From positions 5,518,001-5,582,000 of the forward strand of contig OZ255847.1 of the NCBI GenBank assembly GCA_965277855.1: DNA of 64,000 nucleotides. Direction: 5' to 3'. The position numbers and the translations under genes are program-made. Below the pieces are notes generated by a model that worked only from the letters and a program-made list of their open reading frames with translations, was not told the DNA's origin and made no database searches. This document shows, piece after piece, positions 1 to 8,086 of the stretch. The first letter of the stretch is position 1. Each line of letters begins with the position of its first letter. Origin of the DNA: Bog-105 sp965277855 (GTDB lineage Bacteria > Acidobacteriota > Terriglobia > Bryobacterales > Bryobacteraceae).

Positions 1-463
1 CCATGTCCTTGGCATGGTCCAGATCGTGATCGCGCAGGAGTCCCACCTGAATGAAATAGCTGTCCCAGCCATACATCTCATTGAACCGGCCGCCCGGCAC
101 CACGTAAGGTTTTGGTAAATACAGTAGACCCTGCTCCGTAATTTTGTTGATATTCGTTGGTAGGGGACGAAGCGTAATCGTGTCGAACCCTGCTGCAGGT
201 ATTTCGCTCTTCAGTTCCTGTTCGATCTTTCCCACATCCTCCGTCTTCGGAATGTAGACCGGCCACTTTCCGTCAGGGAGAGGTTTAAATTTCGGGTCTA
301 CCGCTGCCGTCGGTAACGTTCTGTTCGACCGCCGCAGCACCTTCCAGGTCTGGTCAATATATTGCAGAATGTCAGTCGTAGGCGAAGGCGGCGAGGGGTT
401 CTGCGCCGTCAGCAACAAGGCTACGGCGAAAGTCGTTCCGAATATTTTGCAGATCAATCTCAC
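1..463 (-). CDS. treA: Trehalase (GH37), N-terminal part, cut by window start
   Basis: Hydrolyses alpha,alpha-trehalose to two glucoses, probably in the periplasm. Reading the minus strand from a GTG at 463 gives a basic N-terminus, a hydrophobic stretch (FAVALLLTA) and then mature sequence. The trehalase signature PGGRFNEMYGWDSYF (family pattern PGGRFxExYxWDxY) is encoded around 57-110, preceded by YLPKPYVV as in known trehalases. The start GTG overlaps the stop of the upstream glycosidase as GTGA, so the pair is translationally coupled. The reading frame stays open to position 1, so about 150 residues are present of a protein that is usually 500-560 long. Family assignment is firm; export is inferred from the leader. 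Confidence 0.9.
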   Translation of the reverse strand, partial: MRLICKIFGTTFAVALLLTAQNPSPPSPTTDILQYIDQTWKVLRRSNRTLPTAAVDPKFKPLPDGKWPVYIPKTEDVGKIEQELKSEIPAAGFDTITLRPLPTNINKITEQGLLYLPKPYVVPGGRFNEMYGWDSYFIQVGLLRDHDLDHAKDM

Positions 464-2919
464 CAATGGAACCTCACCGTCGCACTCTGGTAACCGCTTC
501 CATCCGGAAATTTCAAATGCAGCTTGTTCTCTCGCAATTCGCCGCCCTCCACCGTCGCATGTGCTCGATTCAAGCGCACTCGCAAATCATACTCCGAGCC
601 GCCCTGCCCTTCGAATCGAAACACAGCTTCCTGGGCTGCATATTGTTCACCGACAACTTTCAATTGCGTGGTCTCTGCGCCTGGGGACGGTAGATTCGCC
701 GGAACGGCCAGCTCTATCGGTGGCATCGCATACGAAAACGCTGCCTCTCCACGGCATGTACTCGCCGTCGCGTTCTGCGCGGCCAGGCAAACGCCCGCAC
801 CTGCCTTTTTGTCAGCCGTGACGTTCATATGATCCCCGGATCGTCGATAGGTCAAATCAAACACCGAATCCCCTAATTTGACATTGTGCAAACGCGCTTC
901 CTCCCAGTCCGCCGGAAGATGCGGAGCTACCCGGAGCGTGCGCGCCTGCGCATCCCAATCCAACCCAAACAGCCCTCGCAATAACGGCGACACGATCATG
1001 GCCGATGACCAGAGTTGATGAGAACTGCTCCGTCCTAACGGTTGAAAAAATTCACCCGATAAAAGCTCCGTCGCCGACCCGAGATCCTGTGCCCACGTCA
1101 AATTCGCGTTCTGCATCAGATGCGCGTACCCGGACAGCGATCTTCCCGCGCGATACTCGGCCAGCGAAACCCAACCCGTAAACAACGGCCAGATCGAACC
1201 CTGGTGATAGCTGATCGGGTCGTAAAACGATGTCTTCTCGCTGATGTCCCGCGTGCCCCAGTCCGATGAAAACTCATCCGACGCCCAGCGTCCTAACATG
1301 GGGCCGGCATCGCGCAGCGCCAACGTCCCGTCCCACCACGCCACCGCCGGATAGATACTCGCCGTGTGGTCTAACGAACCATCGGAATTGCGGCTGAACG
1401 CGTAAAATTTGTCCTGCGCCGCATAGTATTCCTGCTCGATCTTGCCCGCGATTTCCGCAGCCGTTTTCTTAGCGTCGCCGGCCATCTCGTCCTGCTTCAT
1501 CAGTGCAGCCATATGCGACATTGCCGCAGCCGATTGCTGATCCACTGCGGCCAGGTAAATCTCTTCTTTCGGCATGCCTTGCGGCCACGATTCCACCCAG
1601 CCCGTTCCCTCGCTATTCGCATAAATGCCGTCGTTTGCCGTATGCGCCCGCGTAAACTCGTAGGCTTTCCGCACCGCCTCCCAATTTCCCCGCAAGTAGC
1701 CGGTATCGCCGCTCGCTTTCACGTAGTCCCACATCGCCATCACGAACAGCGGTGTCGAATCAGCAGACGCGTAAAAATACGGTGTCTGCTTCCAGTCAAG
1801 GGCATCCGCCGATTGCGAAAATTCATGCATCATCTTGCCGTCCTCGCGCTGCCGCTTGATCAAAAAACCAAGCGCTCGCCGCGTTAGTGCAAAGTCGCCG
1901 TAGCTGTTGATCGCATACGTGGTCCAAAGCGTATCGCGCCCAAAAAACCAGGCGTATCCTGGTCGCGCCGAATCGGCCGATTCATAGTAGCCGGCCACCA
2001 ATCCAATCTCATCGTGATATCTAACCTGCGCCTGATCGATCGCGAGAGCTGCCCAGCGAAACGCGTCGTTCAAACGCGCATCCGGCGTTTCAATCGTCAT
2101 TCGCGTATCGAAGAAATGCGCATAATACTCGCTCGTCTGTTCATATATCCGCTGCACCGATCCGATCGCCTCTTCGGCCTGTGCCTTGGCCGCCCCGCGT
2201 CCCGCCAGCACCTGCATGATCAGTGGAAACACCAGCCCTTGATCCCGCTTTGGATCAAATGCCAGTTTTAATTCCAGCGGATACGTCTGCGGGTGCTCCT
2301 GGTACGGCACCTGAATTCCAGGCTGCGTGCGCGGCATCGCGACCAGTCCGGTGAAATTCGGGTCGTCGCTATGCAGCAAATAGAACCCGCTCTCGCCATC
2401 CGTCACCCACTCGCCGCTCGGCCTCCCATGATTTGGAGCAGGCCACATGTGCAGCATGTCGGGCGTAAACGAAAACGTGAGCGCCAGCGGCCGAGCTGCC
2501 TGGATCTCGAAAACCACAGCCGTCGCCGAGGGCGTCCGAGTCTCGCCACGCGCTGCAAACATGTGCTGCCGTACGGTGAAGGCTGCGTGCGAATAGGTGA
2601 TGATCGTCTCAGCCGGACGCACCTCAATCTGCGCTGCCAACGCGTTCACATCGATGGGCACCGGATAGTCAGCGAGTTCAGCGCGAATACGAAAGTCGCT
2701 CAGCAGCTTAACGGGCCACTGCCATGCCTCAAATCGCCCGTTCTGCCGTCCAAAGAGCGCGCCCTGTTCACCAGCAACAGTCCAAGGCATTCCGGAAATC
2801 GCCGGCGATAGGATCCGCAGCCCGCTTTTACCACTCCGCAGAAAGTTTGGAAGCGGTTTATACTCGGCCCCGAGAATTGTTGCTGCGACAAACAAGGTAA
2901 GCAGCCGCCAGGAGAACAT
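460..2919 (-). CDS. Exported (alpha/alpha)6-barrel glycoside hydrolase
   Basis: A glycosidase of about 819 residues with a signal peptide (MFSWRLLTLFVAATILGA). The N-terminal third is a beta-sandwich-like region. The centre carries WFFGRDTLWTTYAINSYGD near residues 325-345 and repeated helical-barrel motifs (EFSQSADALDWKQTPYFYASADSTP, DGTLALRDAG), which resemble the amylo-alpha-1,6-glucosidase / GH63-like (alpha/alpha)6 clan. The likely substrate is an alpha-glucan or glucoside. I chose ATG at 2919 because it begins directly with the leader; an in-frame TTG at 2937 would add six residues. Its last codon overlaps the trehalase start, which suggests joint breakdown of glucan or trehalose outside the cytoplasm. 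The exact GH family cannot be fixed by eye. Confidence 0.65.
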   Translation of the reverse strand: MFSWRLLTLFVAATILGAEYKPLPNFLRSGKSGLRILSPAISGMPWTVAGEQGALFGRQNGRFEAWQWPVKLLSDFRIRAELADYPVPIDVNALAAQIEVRPAETIITYSHAAFTVRQHMFAARGETRTPSATAVVFEIQAARPLALTFSFTPDMLHMWPAPNHGRPSGEWVTDGESGFYLLHSDDPNFTGLVAMPRTQPGIQVPYQEHPQTYPLELKLAFDPKRDQGLVFPLIMQVLAGRGAAKAQAEEAIGSVQRIYEQTSEYYAHFFDTRMTIETPDARLNDAFRWAALAIDQAQVRYHDEIGLVAGYYESADSARPGYAWFFGRDTLWTTYAINSYGDFALTRRALGFLIKRQREDGKMMHEFSQSADALDWKQTPYFYASADSTPLFVMAMWDYVKASGDTGYLRGNWEAVRKAYEFTRAHTANDGIYANSEGTGWVESWPQGMPKEEIYLAAVDQQSAAAMSHMAALMKQDEMAGDAKKTAAEIAGKIEQEYYAAQDKFYAFSRNSDGSLDHTASIYPAVAWWDGTLALRDAGPMLGRWASDEFSSDWGTRDISEKTSFYDPISYHQGSIWPLFTGWVSLAEYRAGRSLSGYAHLMQNANLTWAQDLGSATELLSGEFFQPLGRSSSHQLWSSAMIVSPLLRGLFGLDWDAQARTLRVAPHLPADWEEARLHNVKLGDSVFDLTYRRSGDHMNVTADKKAGAGVCLAAQNATASTCRGEAAFSYAMPPIELAVPANLPSPGAETTQLKVVGEQYAAQEAVFRFEGQGGSEYDLRVRLNRAHATVEGGELRENKLHLKFPDGSGYQSATVRFHW

Positions 2920-2987
2920 ATCCCAATACTTTCTCAAATCGCGCCGGCGATCTGATACATCTGGTTTGCTAAACCTGTTTGGCCTTC

Positions 2988-3704
2988 ATGCAAGCGACCG
3001 TTCAACTCTCCCTCGACCTCACCGATCTCGCCGAGGCCTTATCCACCGCGGAAACTGCGCTGCGAGCCGGTGTCGACTGGCTCGAAGTGGGCACGCCGCT
3101 CATCATCGCCGAAGGCATGCGCGGAGTGCGGGAACTGCGGGCCCGCTACCCAGACATTCCCATCGTGGCCGATCTCAAAACGATGGATGGCGGCTGGCTC
3201 GAAGCCGAACTCATGGCAAGGGCGGGTGCTTCGCTCGTAGTCGTCATGGGGCAGGCGCACGCCGAAACGATCGAACTCGTTGTGCAAGCCGGCCGCGATT
3301 TCGGCGTCAAAGTCATGGGCGATAACATGGCCATGTCCGACCCAGTCGAGGGTGCGCGATATCTGGCTGATCTCGGCTGCGATTACATCGTGCACCACAT
3401 CGGTTTCGACATGCGCACGCTCCGCCGCCGTAAAGGCCAACCCGCTCCCACGCCTCTCGATCGGCTGCGCGAAATCGTTGACGCGGTTTCCATCCCAGTG
3501 CAAGCCGTCGGCGGCCTGACGCTCGAACAGGCTACCGAAACTCCTTCCTACGGAGCGCCGCTGGTCGTTGTGGGCGCTCCGCTCGCTATCGACGCGCACT
3601 CCTTCCAGACTGCCGGCGGCGACCTCGAAGGCACCCTGCGACTCATCTGCGAAAAAGTCCACGCGTTTGGTGAAGTAGAAATAGGAAAACCTCGAACAAC
3701 ATGA
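2988..3704 (+). CDS. HUMPS/OMPDC-superfamily enzyme (3-hexulose-6-phosphate synthase-like)
   Basis: A 238-residue single-domain TIM barrel. The superfamily signature DxKxxD appears as ADLKTMDGG (D62, K64, D67 counted from ATG 2988), with Asp10 in SLDL and EVGTPLI at 33-39 as in hexulose-phosphate synthases and 3-keto-L-gulonate-6-phosphate decarboxylases. Such enzymes do magnesium-dependent aldol or decarboxylation chemistry on a sugar phosphate. The track-style TTG at 2979 would add three residues; ATG 2988 is preferred. The stop overlaps the next gene's ATG (ATGA, 3701-3704). The neighbours are a polyol dehydrogenase and a sugar isomerase, not pyrimidine genes, so a role in sugar catabolism is more likely than orotidylate decarboxylation. 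Substrate unknown. Confidence 0.75.
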   Translation: MQATVQLSLDLTDLAEALSTAETALRAGVDWLEVGTPLIIAEGMRGVRELRARYPDIPIVADLKTMDGGWLEAELMARAGASLVVVMGQAHAETIELVVQAGRDFGVKVMGDNMAMSDPVEGARYLADLGCDYIVHHIGFDMRTLRRRKGQPAPTPLDRLREIVDAVSIPVQAVGGLTLEQATETPSYGAPLVVVGAPLAIDAHSFQTAGGDLEGTLRLICEKVHAFGEVEIGKPRTT

Positions 3705-4738
3705 GTAATCAAATGCTGGCGCTCGTCAACTACGGTCGCGAACCACTTTCGGTAGAACTCCGCGACCTGCCGATCCCATCGATTGGCGACAAAGATGTTC
3801 TGCTGCGTGTAGGTGCTGTCAGCGTCTGCGGCAGCGATCTCCATCAATGGCGCGGCTCGCACGGCTGGCCGGTTAATTATCCCTGCGTGCTCGGCCACGA
3901 GTTCGCCGGCACAGTAGCGAAAACCGGCAAGGCCGTCATCTCATTCAAGGAAGGAGACCGCGTCGTCAGCGAAACCGCCGCGATTATCGATGAGTCGTCG
4001 CCTCTCAGCCGTGCAGGTCTCTACAATCTTGATCCAACGCGCCGCGGCTTCGGCTACGGCGTCGATGGCGCCATGACCCAATTCGTCCGTGTACCCGAGC
4101 GCTGTCTGCACAATCTTCCGGCCACGCTTCCCTTCGACAGAGCCGCCCTCACGGAGCCCTGCTGCGTAGCCTATAATGCCGTGTGCGTCAACGGCCGTGT
4201 ACGCCCTGGCGATAACGTGCTCGTTCTCGGTCCTGGACCGATCGGCCTACTCTGCGCCCAAATGGCAAAGCTCAGCGGGGCCGGCCATGTGATCGTCGCC
4301 GGTCTGCCGGCCGATGGCTTTCGTCTGAGCACCGCCCGTCAAGTCGGTGCGGACGCCACGCTTGAAGGCGGCGTCATCGAGTACGTTTCCCAGCTTGGCG
4401 ACGGTCTCGGGGTCGATGTCGTTATCGACTGCGCTGGTGTTTCTGCCACACTGCAAATGGCCCTCCGAGCCGTGCGTCCCGCTGGACAGATCATCAAGGT
4501 CGGGTGGGGTCCGCAACCTTTGCAGTTCAGCCTCGATCCTCTCGTCCAGAAAAACGTCACCATCTCCGGTAGTTTCTCGCATAACTGGCCCGTCTGGGAA
4601 CGCGTGATCCCCATGATCGTCTCTGGCCAAATCAATCTGGACCCCGTCATTAGCCGTGTCGCTCCGCTCGAAAACTGGCACGAGTGTTTCGAAAAGATGG
4701 AGCGCGGCGAATACGTCAAAGCTGTCCTCCAGCCCTGA
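3701..4738 (+). CDS. Zinc-type medium-chain dehydrogenase (sorbitol/threonine dehydrogenase-like)
   Basis: A 345-residue MDR enzyme expected to oxidise a polyol or sugar with NAD(P). The catalytic zinc set is present: Cys43 in VCGSDLH and His66-Glu67 in GHEFAG. The Rossmann motif VLGPGPIG lies near residues 173-180. The lobe that normally carries four structural-zinc cysteines reads VVSETAAIIDESSPLSRAG and has none, so this member probably binds only one zinc. It is coupled on both sides: ATGA overlap with the upstream HUMPS gene and TGATG overlap with the downstream isomerase. The three products probably act on consecutive intermediates. Substrate is not predictable from sequence. Confidence 0.85.
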   Translation: MSNQMLALVNYGREPLSVELRDLPIPSIGDKDVLLRVGAVSVCGSDLHQWRGSHGWPVNYPCVLGHEFAGTVAKTGKAVISFKEGDRVVSETAAIIDESSPLSRAGLYNLDPTRRGFGYGVDGAMTQFVRVPERCLHNLPATLPFDRAALTEPCCVAYNAVCVNGRVRPGDNVLVLGPGPIGLLCAQMAKLSGAGHVIVAGLPADGFRLSTARQVGADATLEGGVIEYVSQLGDGLGVDVVIDCAGVSATLQMALRAVRPAGQIIKVGWGPQPLQFSLDPLVQKNVTISGSFSHNWPVWERVIPMIVSGQINLDPVISRVAPLENWHECFEKMERGEYVKAVLQP

Positions 4739-5631
4739 TGCCGCTCAAAATCTCCGCTTTCCCGAAGTGCTTTCTGGAAGAGATCAGCAGCGGGCGCATG
4801 TCGGTCTTCGATTGGATCAAAATGGCGCAGCAGCTCGATGCCGACGGTCTCGAAATGTACTCGGGCTTTCTCACAAGCTCCAGCGCCTCTTACCTCGACA
4901 ATCTGGGCGAAGCCATCACTGACGCCGGGTTCGCCATGGCCATGCTCTGCTGCTCCCCGGATTTCACGTCGCCCGATCCCGCCGTGCGCCGCCGCGAGAT
5001 CGACAAAGAGATGGAGATGATCTCCATCGCGCGCCACCTCGGTGGTCCCGGTACCGTTTGCCGCGTTCTTAGTGGACAGCGCTATCCAGACGTGAGCTGG
5101 GAGCAGGGCAGGGAGTGGGTTCTCGAAGCCTTTGAACAATTGCTCCCCGTTGCCCGCCGGCACGACATCATTCTCGGAATGGAGAACCATTACAAAGACG
5201 GCTTCTGGCAATATCCTGAGTTCGCTCAGAAAATGGACCGCTTCGTCGACATTGTCAATGGCATCGAGGATCGCGTTCACTTTGGCGTGCAGTACGACCC
5301 GTCAAACGCGATCGTGGCGGGCGATGATCCCATCGCGCTCCTGCAACAAGTAGCCGAGCGCGTGGTCAGCATGCACGCCAGTGATCGCTATCTGGCCGAA
5401 GGATCATCCCTTGAATCACTTCGCCAAAACGACGGAACTCTCGGCTATTCGCCCGACCTGCGCCACGGCGTCACCGGCCGCGGCCTGAATGACTACGACC
5501 GCATTTTCCAGATTCTCGCAGTCAATCACTACGCAGGCTGGGTGAGCATCGAAGATGGCATGAACGGCCTGGAAGAAATGGCGGAGTCTCTCCGCTTCCT
5601 GCGCGTGATGAGCGCCCGCTACTTCGCTTAG
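4738..5631 (+). CDS. Sugar phosphate isomerase/epimerase (AP-endonuclease 2 fold)
   Basis: A 297-residue TIM-barrel protein of the xylose-isomerase-like family. Metal-ligand candidates fall in the expected strands: Glu in GMENHYKDG, Asp in QYDPSNAI, His in SMHASD and Glu in WVSIEDG. The start is ATG 4738, whose A is the last base of the upstream TGA; a longer frame from 4684 only runs back through the dehydrogenase gene. It is the third gene of the HUMPS-dehydrogenase-isomerase set, so epimerisation or ketose/aldose interconversion of the same sugar is the likely job. Its TAG stop overlaps by four bases the stop of the convergent disulfide reductase. Confidence 0.82.
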   Translation: MPLKISAFPKCFLEEISSGRMSVFDWIKMAQQLDADGLEMYSGFLTSSSASYLDNLGEAITDAGFAMAMLCCSPDFTSPDPAVRRREIDKEMEMISIARHLGGPGTVCRVLSGQRYPDVSWEQGREWVLEAFEQLLPVARRHDIILGMENHYKDGFWQYPEFAQKMDRFVDIVNGIEDRVHFGVQYDPSNAIVAGDDPIALLQQVAERVVSMHASDRYLAEGSSLESLRQNDGTLGYSPDLRHGVTGRGLNDYDRIFQILAVNHYAGWVSIEDGMNGLEEMAESLRFLRVMSARYFA

Positions 5632-7013
5632 GAAACCGCTTCCACGCTGTCCATCAACGCGAACAATCCCTCGGCAAATGTCGGATGAATATAAATCGCG
5701 CCCTTCAAAAGCGTGTATGGCTTGTCGGCCCAGATCAACGTGCTGATAATCTGCACTGTTTCATCCCCGGCGCTCGAAAGAAAGGCCGCACCGAGAACTT
5801 TGTCTGTCTCCGCATCCACCACGATCTTCATCAAACCCGCCGTCTCGTCACGCTCCCGAGCCCGCGCTACGCTCGACATTGGCACCTTGCCTACCTTCAA
5901 TTTCTTGCCTTGCACCCGCGCCTCTTTTTCGGTCGCGCCAACGCGCCCCAACGCCGGATCGGTAAACACCGCATACGGAACCACGCGCGTTTTCGTGCTT
6001 AGATTCGCCCCCTCGTACAGGTTGCCGTAAATGATCTGATAGTCGTTGTACGAAATGTGAGTGAATGCCGGTCCGCCTTTTACATCACCGATCGCCCAGA
6101 TGTCAGGTGCGGTCGTCTCGAGCCTGTCGTTCACCTCGATGAAACCTTTGTCATCGGTCTTCACGCCCGTTTTTTCCAGATCAAGATCTTTCGTTGCGGG
6201 CGTACGTCCCACCGCCACCAGCAAGTGTGAGCCAGTCGCAGTTGTGCTTTCCTTTTTACCTTCAATAGTTAGTTCAATCGAATCGCCCTGCCGCCGAACC
6301 TTACTTGCTTTCTTGCCAAGTTCAAACTTCACTCCCTCGCTCTCCAGAACCTTCTGCAACTCGGCCGCCACATCTTCATCCTCATGCGGCAGAATCTGCG
6401 GATTATGCTCGATCACCGTAACGTCGCTTCCGAAGCGCCGGAACATCTGCCCAAACTCCAGCCCGATGTAACTTCCGCCTAGAATCAGCAGGTGCTTCGG
6501 GACTTCCCGTAACTCCAGAATGCTGACGTTGGTCAAATATGGAACCGCATTGATCCCCTCAATCGGAGGAACCGTGGCCGTCGATCCGGTATCGATGAAA
6601 ACCTTTTTGCCTGTGAGCGTCTCCGCGCCCACTTGAATGGTCTTGGGCCCGGTAAATCGCGTGCGCTCCCGGTAGAGATGCGGTTCTTTGTCTCCATCGA
6701 CCACTTTTTCCCAACCCGTTCTACCTGCCAGGACGGTCTTCTGCTTACGCTGAGACACCACCGACATATCCACGCTGACGTCCCTCGCCCTTACTCCCCA
6801 GCGCGCCGCGTTCCGCGCGTAGTGCGCAACTTGCGCACTCGCCACCATGGTCTTCGTGGGCGTACATCCTGTGTTTATGCACGATCCGCCAAGATCATTG
6901 GATTCAATCAGCGCTACTCGTTCGCCGCGCTTGGCCAGTTGCTGACCTAGCGGATTCCCGCCCTGGCCCGAGCCGATGATGATCGCGTCATACTGCACAG
7001 TGTTGTTAGTCAT
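5628..7013 (-). CDS. FAD-dependent pyridine nucleotide-disulfide oxidoreductase (MerA-like)
   Basis: A 461-residue flavoprotein of the class I disulfide reductase family. FAD-binding GSGQGG is at residues 14-19, and the redox pair Cys45-Cys50 sits in GGSCINTGCTPTK. A second dinucleotide motif, GGSYIGLEFGQMF, follows mid-protein, then AIGDVKGG and the C-terminal IYIHPTFAEGLF with the active-site His. It most resembles mercuric-reductase-like proteins without the N-terminal HMA domain and without the C-terminal vicinal cysteines of true MerA, so mercury reduction is unlikely. The partner substrate is unknown. It is divergent from the aldo/keto reductases, with 91 bases between. Confidence 0.85.
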   Translation of the reverse strand: MTNNTVQYDAIIIGSGQGGNPLGQQLAKRGERVALIESNDLGGSCINTGCTPTKTMVASAQVAHYARNAARWGVRARDVSVDMSVVSQRKQKTVLAGRTGWEKVVDGDKEPHLYRERTRFTGPKTIQVGAETLTGKKVFIDTGSTATVPPIEGINAVPYLTNVSILELREVPKHLLILGGSYIGLEFGQMFRRFGSDVTVIEHNPQILPHEDEDVAAELQKVLESEGVKFELGKKASKVRRQGDSIELTIEGKKESTTATGSHLLVAVGRTPATKDLDLEKTGVKTDDKGFIEVNDRLETTAPDIWAIGDVKGGPAFTHISYNDYQIIYGNLYEGANLSTKTRVVPYAVFTDPALGRVGATEKEARVQGKKLKVGKVPMSSVARARERDETAGLMKIVVDAETDKVLGAAFLSSAGDETVQIISTLIWADKPYTLLKGAIYIHPTFAEGLFALMDSVEAVS

Positions 7014-7104
7014 AAAATTTGCCGAGCGGCCGCTTAAAGCACCTCGTCCTTCTACCTGCCCGCGAAACTTTGTTCGTTACTCCCAAGTCACATTCTAGAA
7101 GCGC

Positions 7105-8085
7105 ATGGCGAACGGCATCCCTCAAAGGCAATTCGGAAAAACCGGTGTTCAAATTTCGGCCCTCGGTCTCGGCGGTCACCACCTCGGCGACGCACCCGAC
7201 CAGAAAACCGCTGAAGAAATCGTAGCTCGCGCCGTTGATGGCGGCGTTACCTTCTTCGATAACTGCTGGGAGTACCATCGCGGTAAATCGGAAGTCTGGA
7301 TGGGCGCCGCCCTCAAAGGCAAACGTCAGAGGGTGTTCCTGATGACCAAGGTCTGTACACATGGCCGAGACAAGGATCTTGCCCTCCGCATGCTTGAAGA
7401 ATCTCTCAATCGCTTGCAAACCGATCACCTCGACCTGTGGCAGATCCATGGTGTCTCGTTTGAAACCGATCCGGAGCGCTTCATTCGACCCAATGGTGCG
7501 GCCGAAGCCCTCGTCCAGGCCAAAAAGGAAGGCAAAATCCGCTTCACCGGATTCACTGGCCATAAAGATCCTAAACTACATCTCGCCATGCTCAACACCG
7601 GTTTCCCATTCGACTCCGTGCAAATGCCGCTCAATCCGTTCGATCGCAATTTCCGCAGTTTTGAAACACAGGTGCTGCCCGAACTCATCAAACGAGGCAT
7701 CGCTCCGCTTGGCATGAAGCCGATGAACGGAGCCGGTCCAGCTATCAAGAAGGGCGTCTATTCCGCCGACGAACTGCTCCGCTACGCCATGAGCCTGCCG
7801 GTCGCGACCACCATCACGGGTATGGACAAAATCGATGTCGTCGATCAGAATTTACGCATCGCCCAGGGCTTCGAACCCCTTGCCGGTGAAGAGATGGCCG
7901 CCCTCCATGAGCGCAGCATACAGTACGCCGACGGGCGTTTCGAAGCCTATAAAGTTTCTCTGAAGTATGACAATCCCGAAGCCCGCCTCGCCAATAACTT
8001 TCCCCTTGATATGCAGCAAAAGGAAGTAAAAGAAATGATGCATGCCGTCGACAATACGGGAAAGCCTTTTGCTCCTGCCCAGTAA
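7105..8085 (+). CDS. Aldo/keto reductase (cytosolic paralogue)
   Basis: A 326-residue NADPH-dependent oxidoreductase. The AKR catalytic tetrad is visible as Asp52, Tyr57 (in WEYH), Lys82 (in MTKVC) and His115 (in WQIHG). The C-terminal part carries PLGMKPMNG and the cofactor-binding segment LPVATTITGMD. No signal sequence is present. The next gene, one base after the stop, is a close paralogue with a Tat-like leader, so the pair arose by tandem duplication and the two copies act in different compartments. Substrate unknown. Confidence 0.88.
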   Translation: MANGIPQRQFGKTGVQISALGLGGHHLGDAPDQKTAEEIVARAVDGGVTFFDNCWEYHRGKSEVWMGAALKGKRQRVFLMTKVCTHGRDKDLALRMLEESLNRLQTDHLDLWQIHGVSFETDPERFIRPNGAAEALVQAKKEGKIRFTGFTGHKDPKLHLAMLNTGFPFDSVQMPLNPFDRNFRSFETQVLPELIKRGIAPLGMKPMNGAGPAIKKGVYSADELLRYAMSLPVATTITGMDKIDVVDQNLRIAQGFEPLAGEEMAALHERSIQYADGRFEAYKVSLKYDNPEARLANNFPLDMQQKEVKEMMHAVDNTGKPFAPAQ

Positions 8086-8086
8086 A

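Noticed and set aside
5628..7013. Disulfide reductase considered as a true mercuric reductase
   Set aside because: It lacks the N-terminal HMA domain and C-terminal vicinal cysteines, and no mer genes are nearby.
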